A stretch of 64,000 nucleotides of DNA from Variovorax jilinensis (GTDB taxonomy: Bacteria; Pseudomonadota; Gammaproteobacteria; Burkholderiales; Burkholderiaceae_C), in NCBI RefSeq assembly GCF_030316885.1, contig NZ_JASZYQ010000007.1, positions 124,001 through 188,000 on the forward strand, written 5' to 3'. Position 1 is the stretch's first letter. Each line of letters starts with the position of its first letter. Under the pieces are notes generated by a model that was not told the origin of the DNA, made no database searches, and saw only the letters and a list, made by a program, of their open reading frames with translations. Of this stretch, positions 8,139 through 16,683 are shown piece after piece. The position numbers and the translations under genes are program-made.

Positions 8139-9350
8139 TCAGGCGACGACGGCCACGGGATCAAAGGTCCCCGCGACACCCTCCGCGACCAGGCGCTCGA
8201 CGTCGGACGAATCCTTGCCAAGCAGCCTTTCGAGCACTTCCCGCGTGTGCTCGCCCAGCCGCGGAACCTTCGGCACGATCACCGGCCGCGCGGGCTCGCC
8301 ATTGAGGCGGAACGGAAGGCTCGCGATGGCATAGTCCCCCGCTCCATCACGCGCCGTGCCGAAGAACTCGCGCTGCGCCAGTTGTCGATTGCCGAGCGCA
8401 TCTGCGACCGTGGCGTGCCGCGAGGCGGGAACGCCGGCCTTGTCGAGTCTGGCCAGGCATTCGACACTCGACAGCAGGCTCGACCAGGCCTCGACTTCGC
8501 CAATGAGGATGTCCCAGTTGACGACGCGGTCGAGAGGGTCTGCGAAGCGCGGATCGCTCCTGAGCTCCGGCCTTCCAATTCCCACGCACAGGTCGACGAA
8601 GTTCTTGGGCGTGATGGGCGTGACGATGATGTAGCCGTCTGCCGCCTTGATCGGCCGGTACTGTGCACGGCGGGCATCCTCGGGAAACTGGGCCTGCACG
8701 ATTTCGAGCGGCATGAGCGTAAGCATGCCTTCCATCAGCGAAAGGTCGACGTGTTGTCCACGGCCGGAGCCCTGGCGCGCGAGGAGCGCCGTCTGGATCG
8801 CCATGGTGGCGAAGCTCCCCGCCAGCACGTCGGCAATCTGCACCCCGCATGTCGGGGGCTGCGACTGGTTGGGCTGAGAGGCCCGCCAGGCCTCGTCGAA
8901 GCCGCTGGTGGCATGCACGATGGCGGCGTACGCCGGGCTTTCGGCCAGCGGTCCGTCCTGACCGTAGCCGGATATCGAACAGTAGATCAATGAAGGGCAT
9001 TGCTCCTTCAGCGACTCATGGTCGAGACCGAATCTCGCCATCACGCCCGGTCGGAAGCCCTCCAGGAGCACATCGCTCTTGGCAGCGAGCGAACGCACGA
9101 TGTCCGCGGCCTCCGGCTTCTTGAGATCGAGCACGATGCTGCGTTTGCCGCAGTTCACGTGACCGAAGTAGGCGCTGTGCTCGTTGCGCAACGGTGGCCG
9201 GTTGCGCATGGGGTCGCCTTCCGGCGACTCGATCTTGATGACATCGGCGCCGAGGTCCGCAAGCCAGCGCCCGCAGTACGGCCCCGCAAGCATGTTCGAA
9301 AAGTCGAGAACGCGAAGCCCTGAGAGCGGTTTGGGGGCAGTGTCAGTCAT
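8139..9350 (-). CDS. CaiB/BaiF (class III) CoA-transferase
   Basis: 403 residues from the ATG at 9350; the frame is open further up to 9434 but the homologous part starts with LSGLRVLDFSNMLAGPYCGR. Family motifs are ADLGADVIKIESPEGDPMR, LDLKKPEAADIVRSLAAKSD, LLEGFRPGVMARFGL, SISGYGQDGPLAE and the conserved aspartate in QIADVLAG. These enzymes move CoA between carboxylic acids without ATP. It is paralogous to the transferase at 19656-20813, which is also next to an acyl-CoA dehydrogenase. It precedes the dehydrogenase gene by 111 bases that hold a putative operator. Confidence 0.9.
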   Translation of the reverse strand: MTDTAPKPLSGLRVLDFSNMLAGPYCGRWLADLGADVIKIESPEGDPMRNRPPLRNEHSAYFGHVNCGKRSIVLDLKKPEAADIVRSLAAKSDVLLEGFRPGVMARFGLDHESLKEQCPSLIYCSISGYGQDGPLAESPAYAAIVHATSGFDEAWRASQPNQSQPPTCGVQIADVLAGSFATMAIQTALLARQGSGRGQHVDLSLMEGMLTLMPLEIVQAQFPEDARRAQYRPIKAADGYIIVTPITPKNFVDLCVGIGRPELRSDPRFADPLDRVVNWDILIGEVEAWSSLLSSVECLARLDKAGVPASRHATVADALGNRQLAQREFFGTARDGAGDYAIASLPFRLNGEPARPVIVPKVPRLGEHTREVLERLLGKDSSDVERLVAEGVAGTFDPVAVVA

Positions 9351-9403
9351 AAGGGTTGCAAGGGGTATGCGACGGGCCGTGGTCGGAAGAGAATGCAGTG
9401 TCT

Positions 9404-9420
9404 GTATTTGGGTGATCCAT
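9404..9420. promoter_or_regulatory. Putative GntR/FadR-type operator in the divergent promoter region
   Basis: TATTTGGGTGATCCATT resembles the 8064-8080 site (TTGGGT-x-A-x-CC) and sits between the CoA-transferase (start 9350) and the divergently transcribed FadR-type regulator (start 9517). This placement suits autoregulation, but it is a single near-palindrome and unproved. Confidence 0.35.
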
Positions 9421-9516
9421 TTTAGGAGATGCACTGTCCGATGTCCATCAAAGGCGCTCGCATCGACCGAGATGCGGGAAAATGCCTACTTTGCTTCATT
9501 CGGGACAAGGAACCTC

Positions 9517-10275
9517 ATGCCTCGCGCATTGAAATTCGGAAAGATCGTGGACGACGCCAACCCGTCCCAGAATCTCGTGGAGCAGGTGCGCGTCAAGATC
9601 GCCAAGGGGCTGCTGAAGGAAGGAGATCGATTGCCCACGGAGCGCGAGTTTGCCGAGCAGCTCGAACTGAGCCGGAACACGGTCCGCAAGGCCATGGCAT
9701 CGCTGGTTCAGCTCGGCCTCGTGACCGTGCGCAAGGGTGCGTCCGGCGGCGCCTTCATCAGCCTCGGCGGCAGCCAGACGATCCGCACGGCGATGCGAGA
9801 TCTCTATCATCTCGGAGGCATCAGCTCGGATGAACTGGCCGAGGCAAGGCTGGTCTTGAGCCAATCCGTCGTGCGGCTGGCCTGCCAGCGCCGCACCGAC
9901 GCCGACCTCGTGACGCTCGAGAGGAATGTGGCCAATGCCGAGGCCGCCATAGCGCGTGGCGACATCGCAAGCCGGATGAAGATCAACATCGACTTCTACG
10001 TGTTGCTTGGCGTCGCGTCCAAGAACCAGGTCCTGACCCTGCTGATGGATTCCGTGGGCCAGAGCCTGATCCAGTTCGTGCGCTCCGCGGGACTTCTCGA
10101 GCCGAAGGACATCATGCCGGTGCGCCACCGGATCATCGAATGCCTGCGAGACAGGGACCAGTCGGGTGCGGTCGAGGCCATCACCACCCACTTGCAGACC
10201 ACCAAGGACCTCTACACCAAGCCGGCAGCCAGACGCGCGATCAAGCTGCCCGCCTCGGCGGACGCGCGGGGCTAG
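9517..10275 (+). CDS. FadR-subfamily GntR transcriptional regulator
   Basis: 252 residues from the ATG at 9517, preceded by AAGGA at good spacing; the frame stays open 330 bases further up but that part has no homologous look. The N-terminal winged helix includes LKEGDRLPTEREFAEQLELS and RNTVRKAMASL; an all-helical FCD effector domain follows (from about residue 100, with ARLVLSQSVVRLACQRRTDAD). Such proteins usually repress catabolic genes until an acid or CoA ester binds. It is divergent from the CoA-transferase and acyl-CoA dehydrogenase group and is similar to the regulator at 40692-41447 (both have RKGAxGGAF and RDLYHLG). Confidence 0.92.
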   Translation: MPRALKFGKIVDDANPSQNLVEQVRVKIAKGLLKEGDRLPTEREFAEQLELSRNTVRKAMASLVQLGLVTVRKGASGGAFISLGGSQTIRTAMRDLYHLGGISSDELAEARLVLSQSVVRLACQRRTDADLVTLERNVANAEAAIARGDIASRMKINIDFYVLLGVASKNQVLTLLMDSVGQSLIQFVRSAGLLEPKDIMPVRHRIIECLRDRDQSGAVEAITTHLQTTKDLYTKPAARRAIKLPASADARG

Positions 10276-11379
10276 CTAGCGCCAACGCTTCGAGACATCC
10301 CCCATCGGCACGACTTCGAGCGGCGCAGGCCCCTGGATCATCGAGGGCGTGCGCGAGAAGCGCGGCGCGGGCGCAGGCTGGTTCACGCCGGCGACCGTGA
10401 CGAAAGAGCGGCGCGCGACATTGTGCGGATGCGTCGAGGCCCGGCTCAACGGCAATACTTCGGCAAAGCAGGCATCCGTTCCGCTCAACACGCGCACCCA
10501 TTCGGCCTGCGTACGCGACTTGAACAAGCGCGCGAGCGCATCGCGCATCTCCGGCCAGCGCGACCTGTCGTTCTGCGCATCATGCAGGGCGGGAGGCAGC
10601 TCTGCGCGGCGACAGAATTCCGCGAAGAACTGAGGCTCGATAGCGCCGATCGACACGTGCTCGCCGTCCAGCGTCTCGTAGGCGCCATACCACGGCGTGC
10701 CCCCGTCGAGCAGGTTGGCTCCTCGGACCTCGTCGAAAGCTCCGCGCAGGGAGCGGCCGGCGGTGGCAGCCATCATGTTGATGACTCCGTCCGTGATGGC
10801 GGCATCCACGACCTGCCCCCGGCCGGAGCGACGCGACTCGTGCAGCGCAGCCAGAATTCCCACCAGCAGGTAGAGACTTCCCCCCCCGTAGTCGCCTACG
10901 AGATTCATGGGGGGAACCGGACCGCTGTCGGCCGTCCCGATGGCATGCAGAGCACCGGTGACTGCGATGTAGTTGATGTCGTGGCCCGCAGATCTGGCAA
11001 GCGGGCCTTCCTGGCCCCAACCGGTCATTCGCGCATAGATCAGTCGCGGGTTGCTCGCGCCGACGTCGAGCGGTCCCAGGCCTAGACGCTCCATGACGCC
11101 GGGCCGAAAGCCCTCCACGAGCACGTCGGCCTTGTCGAGCAGGGCCAGGGTTTCCCCCCGCGCCGCCGGGTCCTTGAGGTCGGCCGTGACCACGGTCCTG
11201 CCGCGCCCGACGATCTGGGTTGGGTCCGCTGGCTTCCTGTCCGGCCGGTCGATGGTGACCACGTCGGCGCCCATGTCGGACAACTGCATGCACGCGAACG
11301 GCGCCGGGCCGATGCCAGCGAACTCGATCACGCGGAGTCCCGCAAGCGGGCCCGAGGCCGTTCCAATGGATGTCGTCAT
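10276..11379 (-). CDS. Alpha-methylacyl-CoA racemase-like CaiB/BaiF protein
   Basis: 367 residues of the class III CoA-transferase fold. It carries the features of the racemase branch (AMACR/MCR): LRVIEFAGIGPAPFACMQLS, GRTVVTADLKDPAAR, the AGHDINYIAVTGAL stretch with the His involved in catalysis, and NLVGDYGGGSLYLLVGIL with the conserved Asp. Racemases invert the C2 centre of 2-methyl-branched acyl-CoAs so a stereospecific dehydrogenase can act. It is very like the gene at 32690-33826. Its stop abuts the stop of the FadR-type gene directly, and it is divergent from the IclR gene, sharing the palindrome at 11433-11447. Confidence 0.88.
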   Translation of the reverse strand: MTTSIGTASGPLAGLRVIEFAGIGPAPFACMQLSDMGADVVTIDRPDRKPADPTQIVGRGRTVVTADLKDPAARGETLALLDKADVLVEGFRPGVMERLGLGPLDVGASNPRLIYARMTGWGQEGPLARSAGHDINYIAVTGALHAIGTADSGPVPPMNLVGDYGGGSLYLLVGILAALHESRRSGRGQVVDAAITDGVINMMAATAGRSLRGAFDEVRGANLLDGGTPWYGAYETLDGEHVSIGAIEPQFFAEFCRRAELPPALHDAQNDRSRWPEMRDALARLFKSRTQAEWVRVLSGTDACFAEVLPLSRASTHPHNVARRSFVTVAGVNQPAPAPRFSRTPSMIQGPAPLEVVPMGDVSKRWR

Positions 11380-11432
11380 AGTTCGGCGAGTCTAGGTTCG
11401 AGACAGGTTGTCACCCATAATCTTCGCCAGCG

Positions 11433-11447
11433 TTCCGCAGAGCGGAA
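11433..11447. promoter_or_regulatory. Putative IclR-family operator, copy 1
   Basis: TTCCGCAGAGCGGAA is a perfect inverted repeat (TTCCGC-AGA-GCGGAA) in the 86-base gap between the divergent racemase-like gene and the IclR gene. Three further copies occur at 12260, 14441 and 22851. The position 19 bases before the IclR start suits autoregulation. Confidence 0.6.
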
Positions 11448-11465
11448 AACGCCGGAGGCAACCAG

Positions 11466-12320
11466 ATGGACAAAGACCCGGATTTCGTGACCTCGCTCGC
11501 GCGCGGCCTCAGTATCCTCACCTGCTTTCAGGCCAGCGACGCCGAACTGGGCAACGGCGAGATCGCCGAACGAGCCGGCCTGCCGCCAGCCACCGTCGCC
11601 CGTCTCACCTACACGCTCACGCAGCTCGGCTACCTGCGCAGCATCCCGCTGCGCCGCAAATACGCACTGAGCGCGAACGTGCTATCCATCGGCTATCCGG
11701 TCCTCGCGGCACTGCCCGAGCGCGAGCTGGCACGCATCCACATCAAGCATCTCGCCGACGTGACCGGCGGCTCGGTCTGCCTCGCAATCTGCGAGGGTCT
11801 GCAGGCGGTGTATATCGAAGCCTCGCGAGGCGCCGAAGCCGGCCAGTTCCCCGACATCGGCACGCACCGCCATGTGCTGGACAGCTCTGTCGGCCGCGCG
11901 CTCTTCGTGACGATGGATGCCGCCCTGCAGCAATCGGTGCTGAATCAGCTGTGTCTCATCAGCCCGCAGCGTGCCGACGAGTTGCGCACGGCGGCCCAGA
12001 CAGCGCTGAGTGACTATCAGCGCTTCGGCATGTGCCGCTCCGAAAACCTGGCCATCAAGGGGTGGTCGGGCGTCGCGATGCCGATCAAGGGGCTGGCGGG
12101 ACGCAAGCTGGCGCTCAGCCTCGGCCTGCGCTCCGAGACCCTCGAGGAAGACTCGAGCCTGCGAAGCGCCGGACTCGCGCTGGCTGCAGCGGCGTCGCGC
12201 ATCAGCGAGGCGTTCCGCGCGGTGAATGCGAGCGGCAGAAAGCCGGAAGCCCCTGGCGCTTCCGCCATGCGGAAGACTTCCGAGCATCGGATTGAGCACG
12301 CCCCCTCGCGGATAACGTGA
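11466..12320 (+). CDS. IclR-family transcriptional regulator
   Basis: 284 residues. The N-terminal winged helix is seen in VTSLARGLSILTCFQASDAE, GNGEIAERAGLPPATVARLT and YTLTQLGYLRSIP; the C-terminal effector-binding domain (about residues 85-255) includes VYIEASRGAEAGQFPDIGTH and GRALFVTMD. A GGAGG ribosome site precedes the ATG. IclR proteins bind aromatic or short acids and act as repressors or activators. Its gene is surrounded by units that carry the same palindrome (TTCCGC-N3-GCGGAA), so it is the obvious candidate reader of those sites. The C-terminal 30 residues are a low-complexity tail. Confidence 0.93.
   Translation: MDKDPDFVTSLARGLSILTCFQASDAELGNGEIAERAGLPPATVARLTYTLTQLGYLRSIPLRRKYALSANVLSIGYPVLAALPERELARIHIKHLADVTGGSVCLAICEGLQAVYIEASRGAEAGQFPDIGTHRHVLDSSVGRALFVTMDAALQQSVLNQLCLISPQRADELRTAAQTALSDYQRFGMCRSENLAIKGWSGVAMPIKGLAGRKLALSLGLRSETLEEDSSLRSAGLALAAAASRISEAFRAVNASGRKPEAPGASAMRKTSEHRIEHAPSRIT
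12260..12274. promoter_or_regulatory. Putative IclR-family operator, copy 2 (inside the iclR 3' end)
   Basis: TTCCGCCATGCGGAA, extended by one base each side into a perfect 17-base palindrome (CTTCCGC-CAT-GCGGAAG). It lies in the last 60 bases of the IclR coding sequence, 136 bases before the next CoA-transferase. The adjoining GGAAGACTTCC is also palindromic. The coding location makes this copy a little less certain as an operator. Confidence 0.5.
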
Positions 12321-12410
12321 GCGCATGACAAGGTCCTGCCGGCACGAGGTGCGCGCGGTGTCGCGCGCCCGGCCAGGACTGGCGCGCGATATTCACTCAA
12401 GAGGATTTTC

Positions 12411-13622
12411 ATGACCGAAGCAACCGGCCCGCTCAAGGGCCTGCGCGTTCTCGAGTTGGGCCACTACGTCTCTGCACCTTTCTGCACGCGGCTGCTTGGC
12501 GATCTCGGCGCCGAGATCATCAAGGTCGAGGCGCCCGGCTCCGGCGATCCCATGAGAGCCAACGGAAAGCAGATCAACGGGCGCGCGCTGTGGTGGTCCT
12601 CGCTGAACCGGAACAAGAAGCTGATCACGCTGGACCTGCGACAAAGGGCTGGCCAGGAGATCGCCCTGCAGCTGGCCGAACGCGTCGATGTGGTGGTTGA
12701 GAATTTCCGTGCGGGTCAGCTTGAAAAGTGGAATCTCGGCTGGGACGTCCTGCAGCAGATCAATCCGCGGGCGATCCTGGTTCGGATATCGGGATTCGGC
12801 CAGGACGGCCCGTACAGCGATCGGGTCTGCTTCGCACCAATCGCCGAGGCAGTGAGCGGCATGACCTATGTCACCGGCGGCGTCGGAGGCACGGCCCCTG
12901 TTCGTCCCAACATCAGCCTGGGCGACAGCGTGACTGGCTTGAACGCCTTCGGCATGCTGCTGGCGGCCATCTACGAACGAGATGTCGGGGGCACGGGCCG
13001 AGGGCGCTGCATCGACATCGCGATGTTCGAAAGCCTCTTTGCGATGATGGATGCGGCGGTGACCGAGTATGGTGCGCTGGGCGCCATCCGCGAGCCGAGC
13101 GCGAACACCGTCGTGTTCAGTCCTTCGGGCTCCTTCATGGGCCGCGACGGCGGGTGGGTCTACGTGACGGCCAGCGGAAACGCCGTCTTCTATCGCCTGG
13201 CCGCCGCCATCGGCAAGCCGGAGTTGATCAGTGATCCACGCTTCATCGAGAACGCCGGCCGCGTCGAGCATCGTGCCGCGCTGTCCACCATCATCAGCGA
13301 GTGGTCCGCACGACACGATGCTGGCGAGGTCGAGCGAATCCTGAACGCTGCCTCCGTGCCGGCCAGCAAGATCTTCTCGATGGCCGATTGCGCGGCCGAT
13401 CCGCACTACGCTGCGCGTGGCACCGTGCTGAAGGTGGACGACCCGCATGCGGGTCCCTTGCTGCATCCACCCATTGCCGCGAGGTTCGACGCCAATGGCA
13501 GCCAGCCTGGTGTAGCCTGGACTGGCGGTGCGCTGGGCGAGCACAACCACGAGGTGTTCGCAGATCTGCTCGGCATGCCGGCCGACACGCTCGATGCCTT
13601 GAGGCGCGAGGCGGTCATCTGA
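12411..13622 (+). CDS. CaiB/BaiF (class III) CoA-transferase
   Basis: 403 residues. Family landmarks are LKGLRVLELGHYVSAPFCTR, GDLGAEIIKVEAPGSGDPMR, WWSSLNRNKKLITLDLRQ, VVENFRAGQLEKWNLGWDVL, ISGFGQDGPYSD and the conserved Asp in LGDSVTGLNAFGM. It should transfer CoA from a donor acyl-CoA to a free acid. It is closely related to the transferase at 15481-16683 rather than to the ones linked with acyl-CoA dehydrogenases. It starts a two-gene unit with the NUDIX gene 15 bases downstream. AAGAGGA precedes the ATG. Confidence 0.92.
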   Translation: MTEATGPLKGLRVLELGHYVSAPFCTRLLGDLGAEIIKVEAPGSGDPMRANGKQINGRALWWSSLNRNKKLITLDLRQRAGQEIALQLAERVDVVVENFRAGQLEKWNLGWDVLQQINPRAILVRISGFGQDGPYSDRVCFAPIAEAVSGMTYVTGGVGGTAPVRPNISLGDSVTGLNAFGMLLAAIYERDVGGTGRGRCIDIAMFESLFAMMDAAVTEYGALGAIREPSANTVVFSPSGSFMGRDGGWVYVTASGNAVFYRLAAAIGKPELISDPRFIENAGRVEHRAALSTIISEWSARHDAGEVERILNAASVPASKIFSMADCAADPHYAARGTVLKVDDPHAGPLLHPPIAARFDANGSQPGVAWTGGALGEHNHEVFADLLGMPADTLDALRREAVI

Positions 13623-13637
13623 CCGGCGGACGAGACG

Positions 13638-14417
13638 ATGACATCCCGGCTGAACTCCCTTGCTGATGCGGCGCCACGTTTGACTGCCACCGTCATGCTG
13701 CTGCGCGATGGCGATGCGGGGCTCGAGGTGCTGTTGCTCAAGCGGCACCTGCGCTCCGACGTGCACGGTGGTGTTCATGTGTTTCCGGGTGGCAAGGTCG
13801 ATGAGACTGATGCAATGGCCGCGGCAACGCGATTCGGCGACGGCGTCTCGCTGCTTGCCGGGTTCGCAAGCGCCGCGCTGACGCCCGCGCGGGCCGCGAT
13901 CCTCTACACGGCTGCCTTGCGCGAACTTCAGGAGGAATGCAATGTGTGCATCGAGGATGTCTCGGTCATGCATCCTCACTCGAGATGGATCACTCCCGCG
14001 CTGTCCACCTCGAGCAAGCGCTTCGACACCTGGTTCTTTGTCGCGCTGCTGCCGCACGGCGCGGTCGCGTGCCACGACGACTACGAAGCGGTGGAGAGCA
14101 TCTGGCTCCGGCCTCGCGATGCCATCGGGATGTTCAGAGACGGTGCGATTCAACTCGCGCCACCGCAGATCATGAGTCTTGCGGCCCTTTCGCACCAAGT
14201 GTCGGCACGCGCTGCACTGGATTCGGCGCGCAGCTGCCGCCCGCCGCTGATCCAGCCCGAGCATGTGGGTACCGAAACGCAACGCATCATCGCGTTTCCA
14301 GGCGACATTGCGCATTCGGTGTCGACGCCTGCGCTGACGGGCCCGACGCGTCTCGTGCTTCGCAACGAGCGATACGAGCCCGAAGACGGCTTCGACGCCC
14401 TGCTGGGCCGAGGGTAA
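13638..14417 (+). CDS. NUDIX hydrolase, possible CoA/acyl-CoA diphosphatase
   Basis: 259 residues. The NUDIX box is present but split by an insert: GGVHVFPGGKVDETD, about 35 residues later AALRELQEECNV, giving the metal-binding REL-x-EE core. This split layout occurs in NUDT19-like proteins, several of which cleave CoA or acyl-CoA to 3',5'-ADP and the phosphopantetheine part. Its place 15 bases after a CoA-transferase, within an acyl-CoA catabolic regulon, supports a CoA-related substrate, though that is inference. No other gene of nucleotide metabolism is nearby. Confidence 0.8.
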   Translation: MTSRLNSLADAAPRLTATVMLLRDGDAGLEVLLLKRHLRSDVHGGVHVFPGGKVDETDAMAAATRFGDGVSLLAGFASAALTPARAAILYTAALRELQEECNVCIEDVSVMHPHSRWITPALSTSSKRFDTWFFVALLPHGAVACHDDYEAVESIWLRPRDAIGMFRDGAIQLAPPQIMSLAALSHQVSARAALDSARSCRPPLIQPEHVGTETQRIIAFPGDIAHSVSTPALTGPTRLVLRNERYEPEDGFDALLGRG

Positions 14418-14440
14418 ACCCTCCGATCGGGCGCTGCGCC

Positions 14441-14455
14441 TTCCGTCCTGCGGAA
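14441..14455. promoter_or_regulatory. Putative IclR-family operator, copy 3
   Basis: TTCCGTCCTGCGGAA differs from the perfect TTCCGC-N3-GCGGAA repeat at one base. It is intergenic, 75 bases upstream of the binding-protein/CoA-transferase/SDR operon that begins at 14531. Copy 4 is almost the same distance from its own operon. Confidence 0.55.
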
Positions 14456-14530
14456 GAGCGCGATGGTTGCATCGACGGGCTCGCCGCCGCGGCGTAGCTT
14501 GGAGTCCCGCAACGCCAACCACAACGCCCA

Positions 14531-15484
14531 ATGAGACAACATGTGACGGTCGCGCTCGCACTCCTGACCATCGCATGGGCTGCCCAGGCCCAGACCTTCC
14601 CGACCAGGCCGATCACGGTCGTCGTGCCGCAGCAGGCCGGCTCGTTCAGCGACAACGTGATCCGCCCCCTCCTGCCCGGATTGCAGGAACAACTCAACCA
14701 GACGGTGATCATCGACAACAAGGCCGGCGCCAACGGCATCATCGGCGCCGAGGCCGTCATGCGTGCCAAGCCCGACGGGTATACGGTGCTGCTGGCGGCC
14801 AGCTCGGTGTTCGTCACCAACGCCAACCTCTACAAGAAGCTCAGCTACGACCCCGTGAAGGACTTTCGATCGGTCGCCAGTCTGGGGCGCGTGTCGATGA
14901 TGTACGTCACGCGACCGGATTTCCCCGCGAAGAGCGTCGAAGAGCTCGTGGCCTACGCCAAGGCACAGGACAAGCCGCTGGACATCGCCTATGGCTCATC
15001 GACCGCGCAGCTCGCCATCGCGCTGATCGGTTCCGTGTCCGGCGTCAAGTTCAACACCATTCCATACAAGGGCTCGCCGCAGCTCATGACGGACCTGCTG
15101 GGCGGCACCGTGCAGCTGGGCGTGGTCGATGCTGCCAGCGGCACGCCCTACGTGAAGTCCGGCAAGGTCCGCGCGCTCGCCACCACGGACACCATGCGCA
15201 GCCCGTTCCTGCCCGAGGTACCCGGTCTTGCGGAGCGCTATCCGGGTGCCTCGCTCGTGTCATGGAATGGCCTCGTCGTGCCAGCCGGCACGCCCGATGA
15301 CGTCGTGCAGCGGCTCTACGAGGCCGTGCGAAAGGTCATCGATACGCCCGAGGTTGCCGCCCGCTACAACGCCGCTTCCGTCACACCATCGCTGTCCACG
15401 CCCGCCGAGCTGGACAAGACGATTCGCGAGGACATCGTACGCTGGGGCGCCCTGATGCGCACTGCCGGGATCGAGAAGGAATGA
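14531..15484 (+). CDS. Bug/TctC-type periplasmic substrate-binding protein
   Basis: 317 residues with an N-terminal signal peptide ending at AAQAQ (about residue 21). The mature protein begins TFPTRPITVVVPQQAGSFSD and shows the family marks IIDNKAGANGIIGAEAV, KPDGYTVLLAA and NTIPYKGSPQLMTDLLGG. Bug proteins are extracytoplasmic binding proteins for carboxylic and aromatic acids, in some cases serving a TctAB membrane unit. None is present here, so it must work with a distant transporter or as a sensor. The GSFSD segment replaces the more usual GGxxD of the ligand loop. It is first in an operon, overlapping the next gene by four bases. Confidence 0.92.
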   Translation: MRQHVTVALALLTIAWAAQAQTFPTRPITVVVPQQAGSFSDNVIRPLLPGLQEQLNQTVIIDNKAGANGIIGAEAVMRAKPDGYTVLLAASSVFVTNANLYKKLSYDPVKDFRSVASLGRVSMMYVTRPDFPAKSVEELVAYAKAQDKPLDIAYGSSTAQLAIALIGSVSGVKFNTIPYKGSPQLMTDLLGGTVQLGVVDAASGTPYVKSGKVRALATTDTMRSPFLPEVPGLAERYPGASLVSWNGLVVPAGTPDDVVQRLYEAVRKVIDTPEVAARYNAASVTPSLSTPAELDKTIREDIVRWGALMRTAGIEKE

Positions 15485-16683
15485 AGGGACCTCTTGCAGG
15501 ACTTCGGGTCCTCGACCTCTCGGCGTTCCTCGCCGGACCCTGGGCCAGTACGCTGCTCGCCGACTTCGGCGCCGAAGTGATCAAGGTCGAGCTGCCTGCG
15601 TCGAGCGGTGCCGGCGACGCCATGCGTGCTTCGACCCCGCTGAAGGACGGTCATTCGCTGTGGTGGAAGACCCTGAATCGCAACAAGCGGGGCATCACGC
15701 TGGATGTTCGCCAGGCAGAGGGCCGTGCGCTGTTTCTTCGACTGCTGCCGCGCCACGATGTCCTGGTGGAAAACTTCCGGCCCGGCACGCTCGACAAGTG
15801 GGGCCTCGGAGCGGACGTGCTGCGTGCCGCCCACCCGCGCATCACCATCCTCCGGACCACCGGCTTCGGCCAAACCGGTCCCTACCGCTCGCGGCCGGGC
15901 TTCGGTCGCATGTTCGAGGCGATGTCGGGCTTCACGTACCTTTGCGGCAGCCCCGACGGACCGCCCATGCACCTGGGCTTTCCGGTCGGCGATGCGGTCG
16001 GAGGCCTGTTCGGTGCGCTCGGTATCCTGGCCGCGCTCTTCGAACTGAAGGGCAATCCCGCGCTGCAGGGCCAGGAGATCGATCTGTCGTGCACGGAGGC
16101 CATGTTCCGCATGGTCGAATTCCTCGCGGCCGAACACGCAGAGCTCGGCGTCGTGCGCGAGCGCACCGGCAACATCAGCCCCAACTCGGCGCCGAACAAC
16201 ATGTATGGCTGTTCAGACGGTCGATGGGTGAGCATGACGACGACCTCGGAAGTGAGCTTCGAACGACTGCTGCAAGCGATGGAAATGTCCGCACTGGTGC
16301 TGGACCCGCGGTTCGCCACTTCGAGCCAGCGCGTGGCGCACCGCGACGCGATCGATGCCATCGTGGAGCGGTGGGTCGGCGACCGCAGCTACGCCGAGGT
16401 GGCGAAGCTCTTCGATGCCTTCGACGTGGCGTACGCCCCCGTGTATTCGATCGCCGATGTGGCCGCGGATCCGCATTTCCTGGCGCGCCGGTCGATCGTT
16501 CGCGTCGACGACGAGGAGATAGGCTCCATGGCGATGCATGACGTGGTGCCGCGCTTCTCCCGCACACCGGGACAAGTGCGCAGCGCCGGTCCACGGCTCG
16601 GTGCCGACAACGAATCCGTGTTCGCGGAGATCGGCATATCGGCATCCGAGCTCGCCCGGCTGACCGAGCGAGGTGTCGTATGA
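15481..16683 (+). CDS. CaiB/BaiF (class III) CoA-transferase
   Basis: 400 residues. It begins MKGPLAGLRVLDLSAFLAGP and shows ADFGAEVIKVELPASSG, WWKTLNRNKRGITLDVRQ, LVENFRPGTLDKWGLGADVL, TTGFGQTGPYRS and the conserved Asp in FPVGDAVGGLFGALGIL. It is the closest relative in the window of the transferase at 12411-13622. Both ends overlap neighbours as ATGA (binding protein before, SDR after), so it is the middle gene of a tightly coupled three-gene operon. Confidence 0.92.
   Translation: MKGPLAGLRVLDLSAFLAGPWASTLLADFGAEVIKVELPASSGAGDAMRASTPLKDGHSLWWKTLNRNKRGITLDVRQAEGRALFLRLLPRHDVLVENFRPGTLDKWGLGADVLRAAHPRITILRTTGFGQTGPYRSRPGFGRMFEAMSGFTYLCGSPDGPPMHLGFPVGDAVGGLFGALGILAALFELKGNPALQGQEIDLSCTEAMFRMVEFLAAEHAELGVVRERTGNISPNSAPNNMYGCSDGRWVSMTTTSEVSFERLLQAMEMSALVLDPRFATSSQRVAHRDAIDAIVERWVGDRSYAEVAKLFDAFDVAYAPVYSIADVAADPHFLARRSIVRVDDEEIGSMAMHDVVPRFSRTPGQVRSAGPRLGADNESVFAEIGISASELARLTERGVV

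Noticed and set aside
9184..9516. N-terminal extension of the FadR-type regulator
   Set aside because: Runs antisense into the CoA-transferase gene and lacks homology; ATG 9517 has a good ribosome site.
11407..11423. GTTGTCACCCATAATC as another GGGTCACCC-type operator
   Set aside because: Only one half-site is present, and the nearby perfect IclR-type palindrome is a better explanation for this promoter.
12393..14576. 727-codon open frame on the minus strand across the CoA-transferase and NUDIX genes
   Set aside because: It lies opposite two genes with clear family motifs; its own translation is rich in Arg, His and Gly with no domain. Long antisense frames are usual in high-GC DNA.
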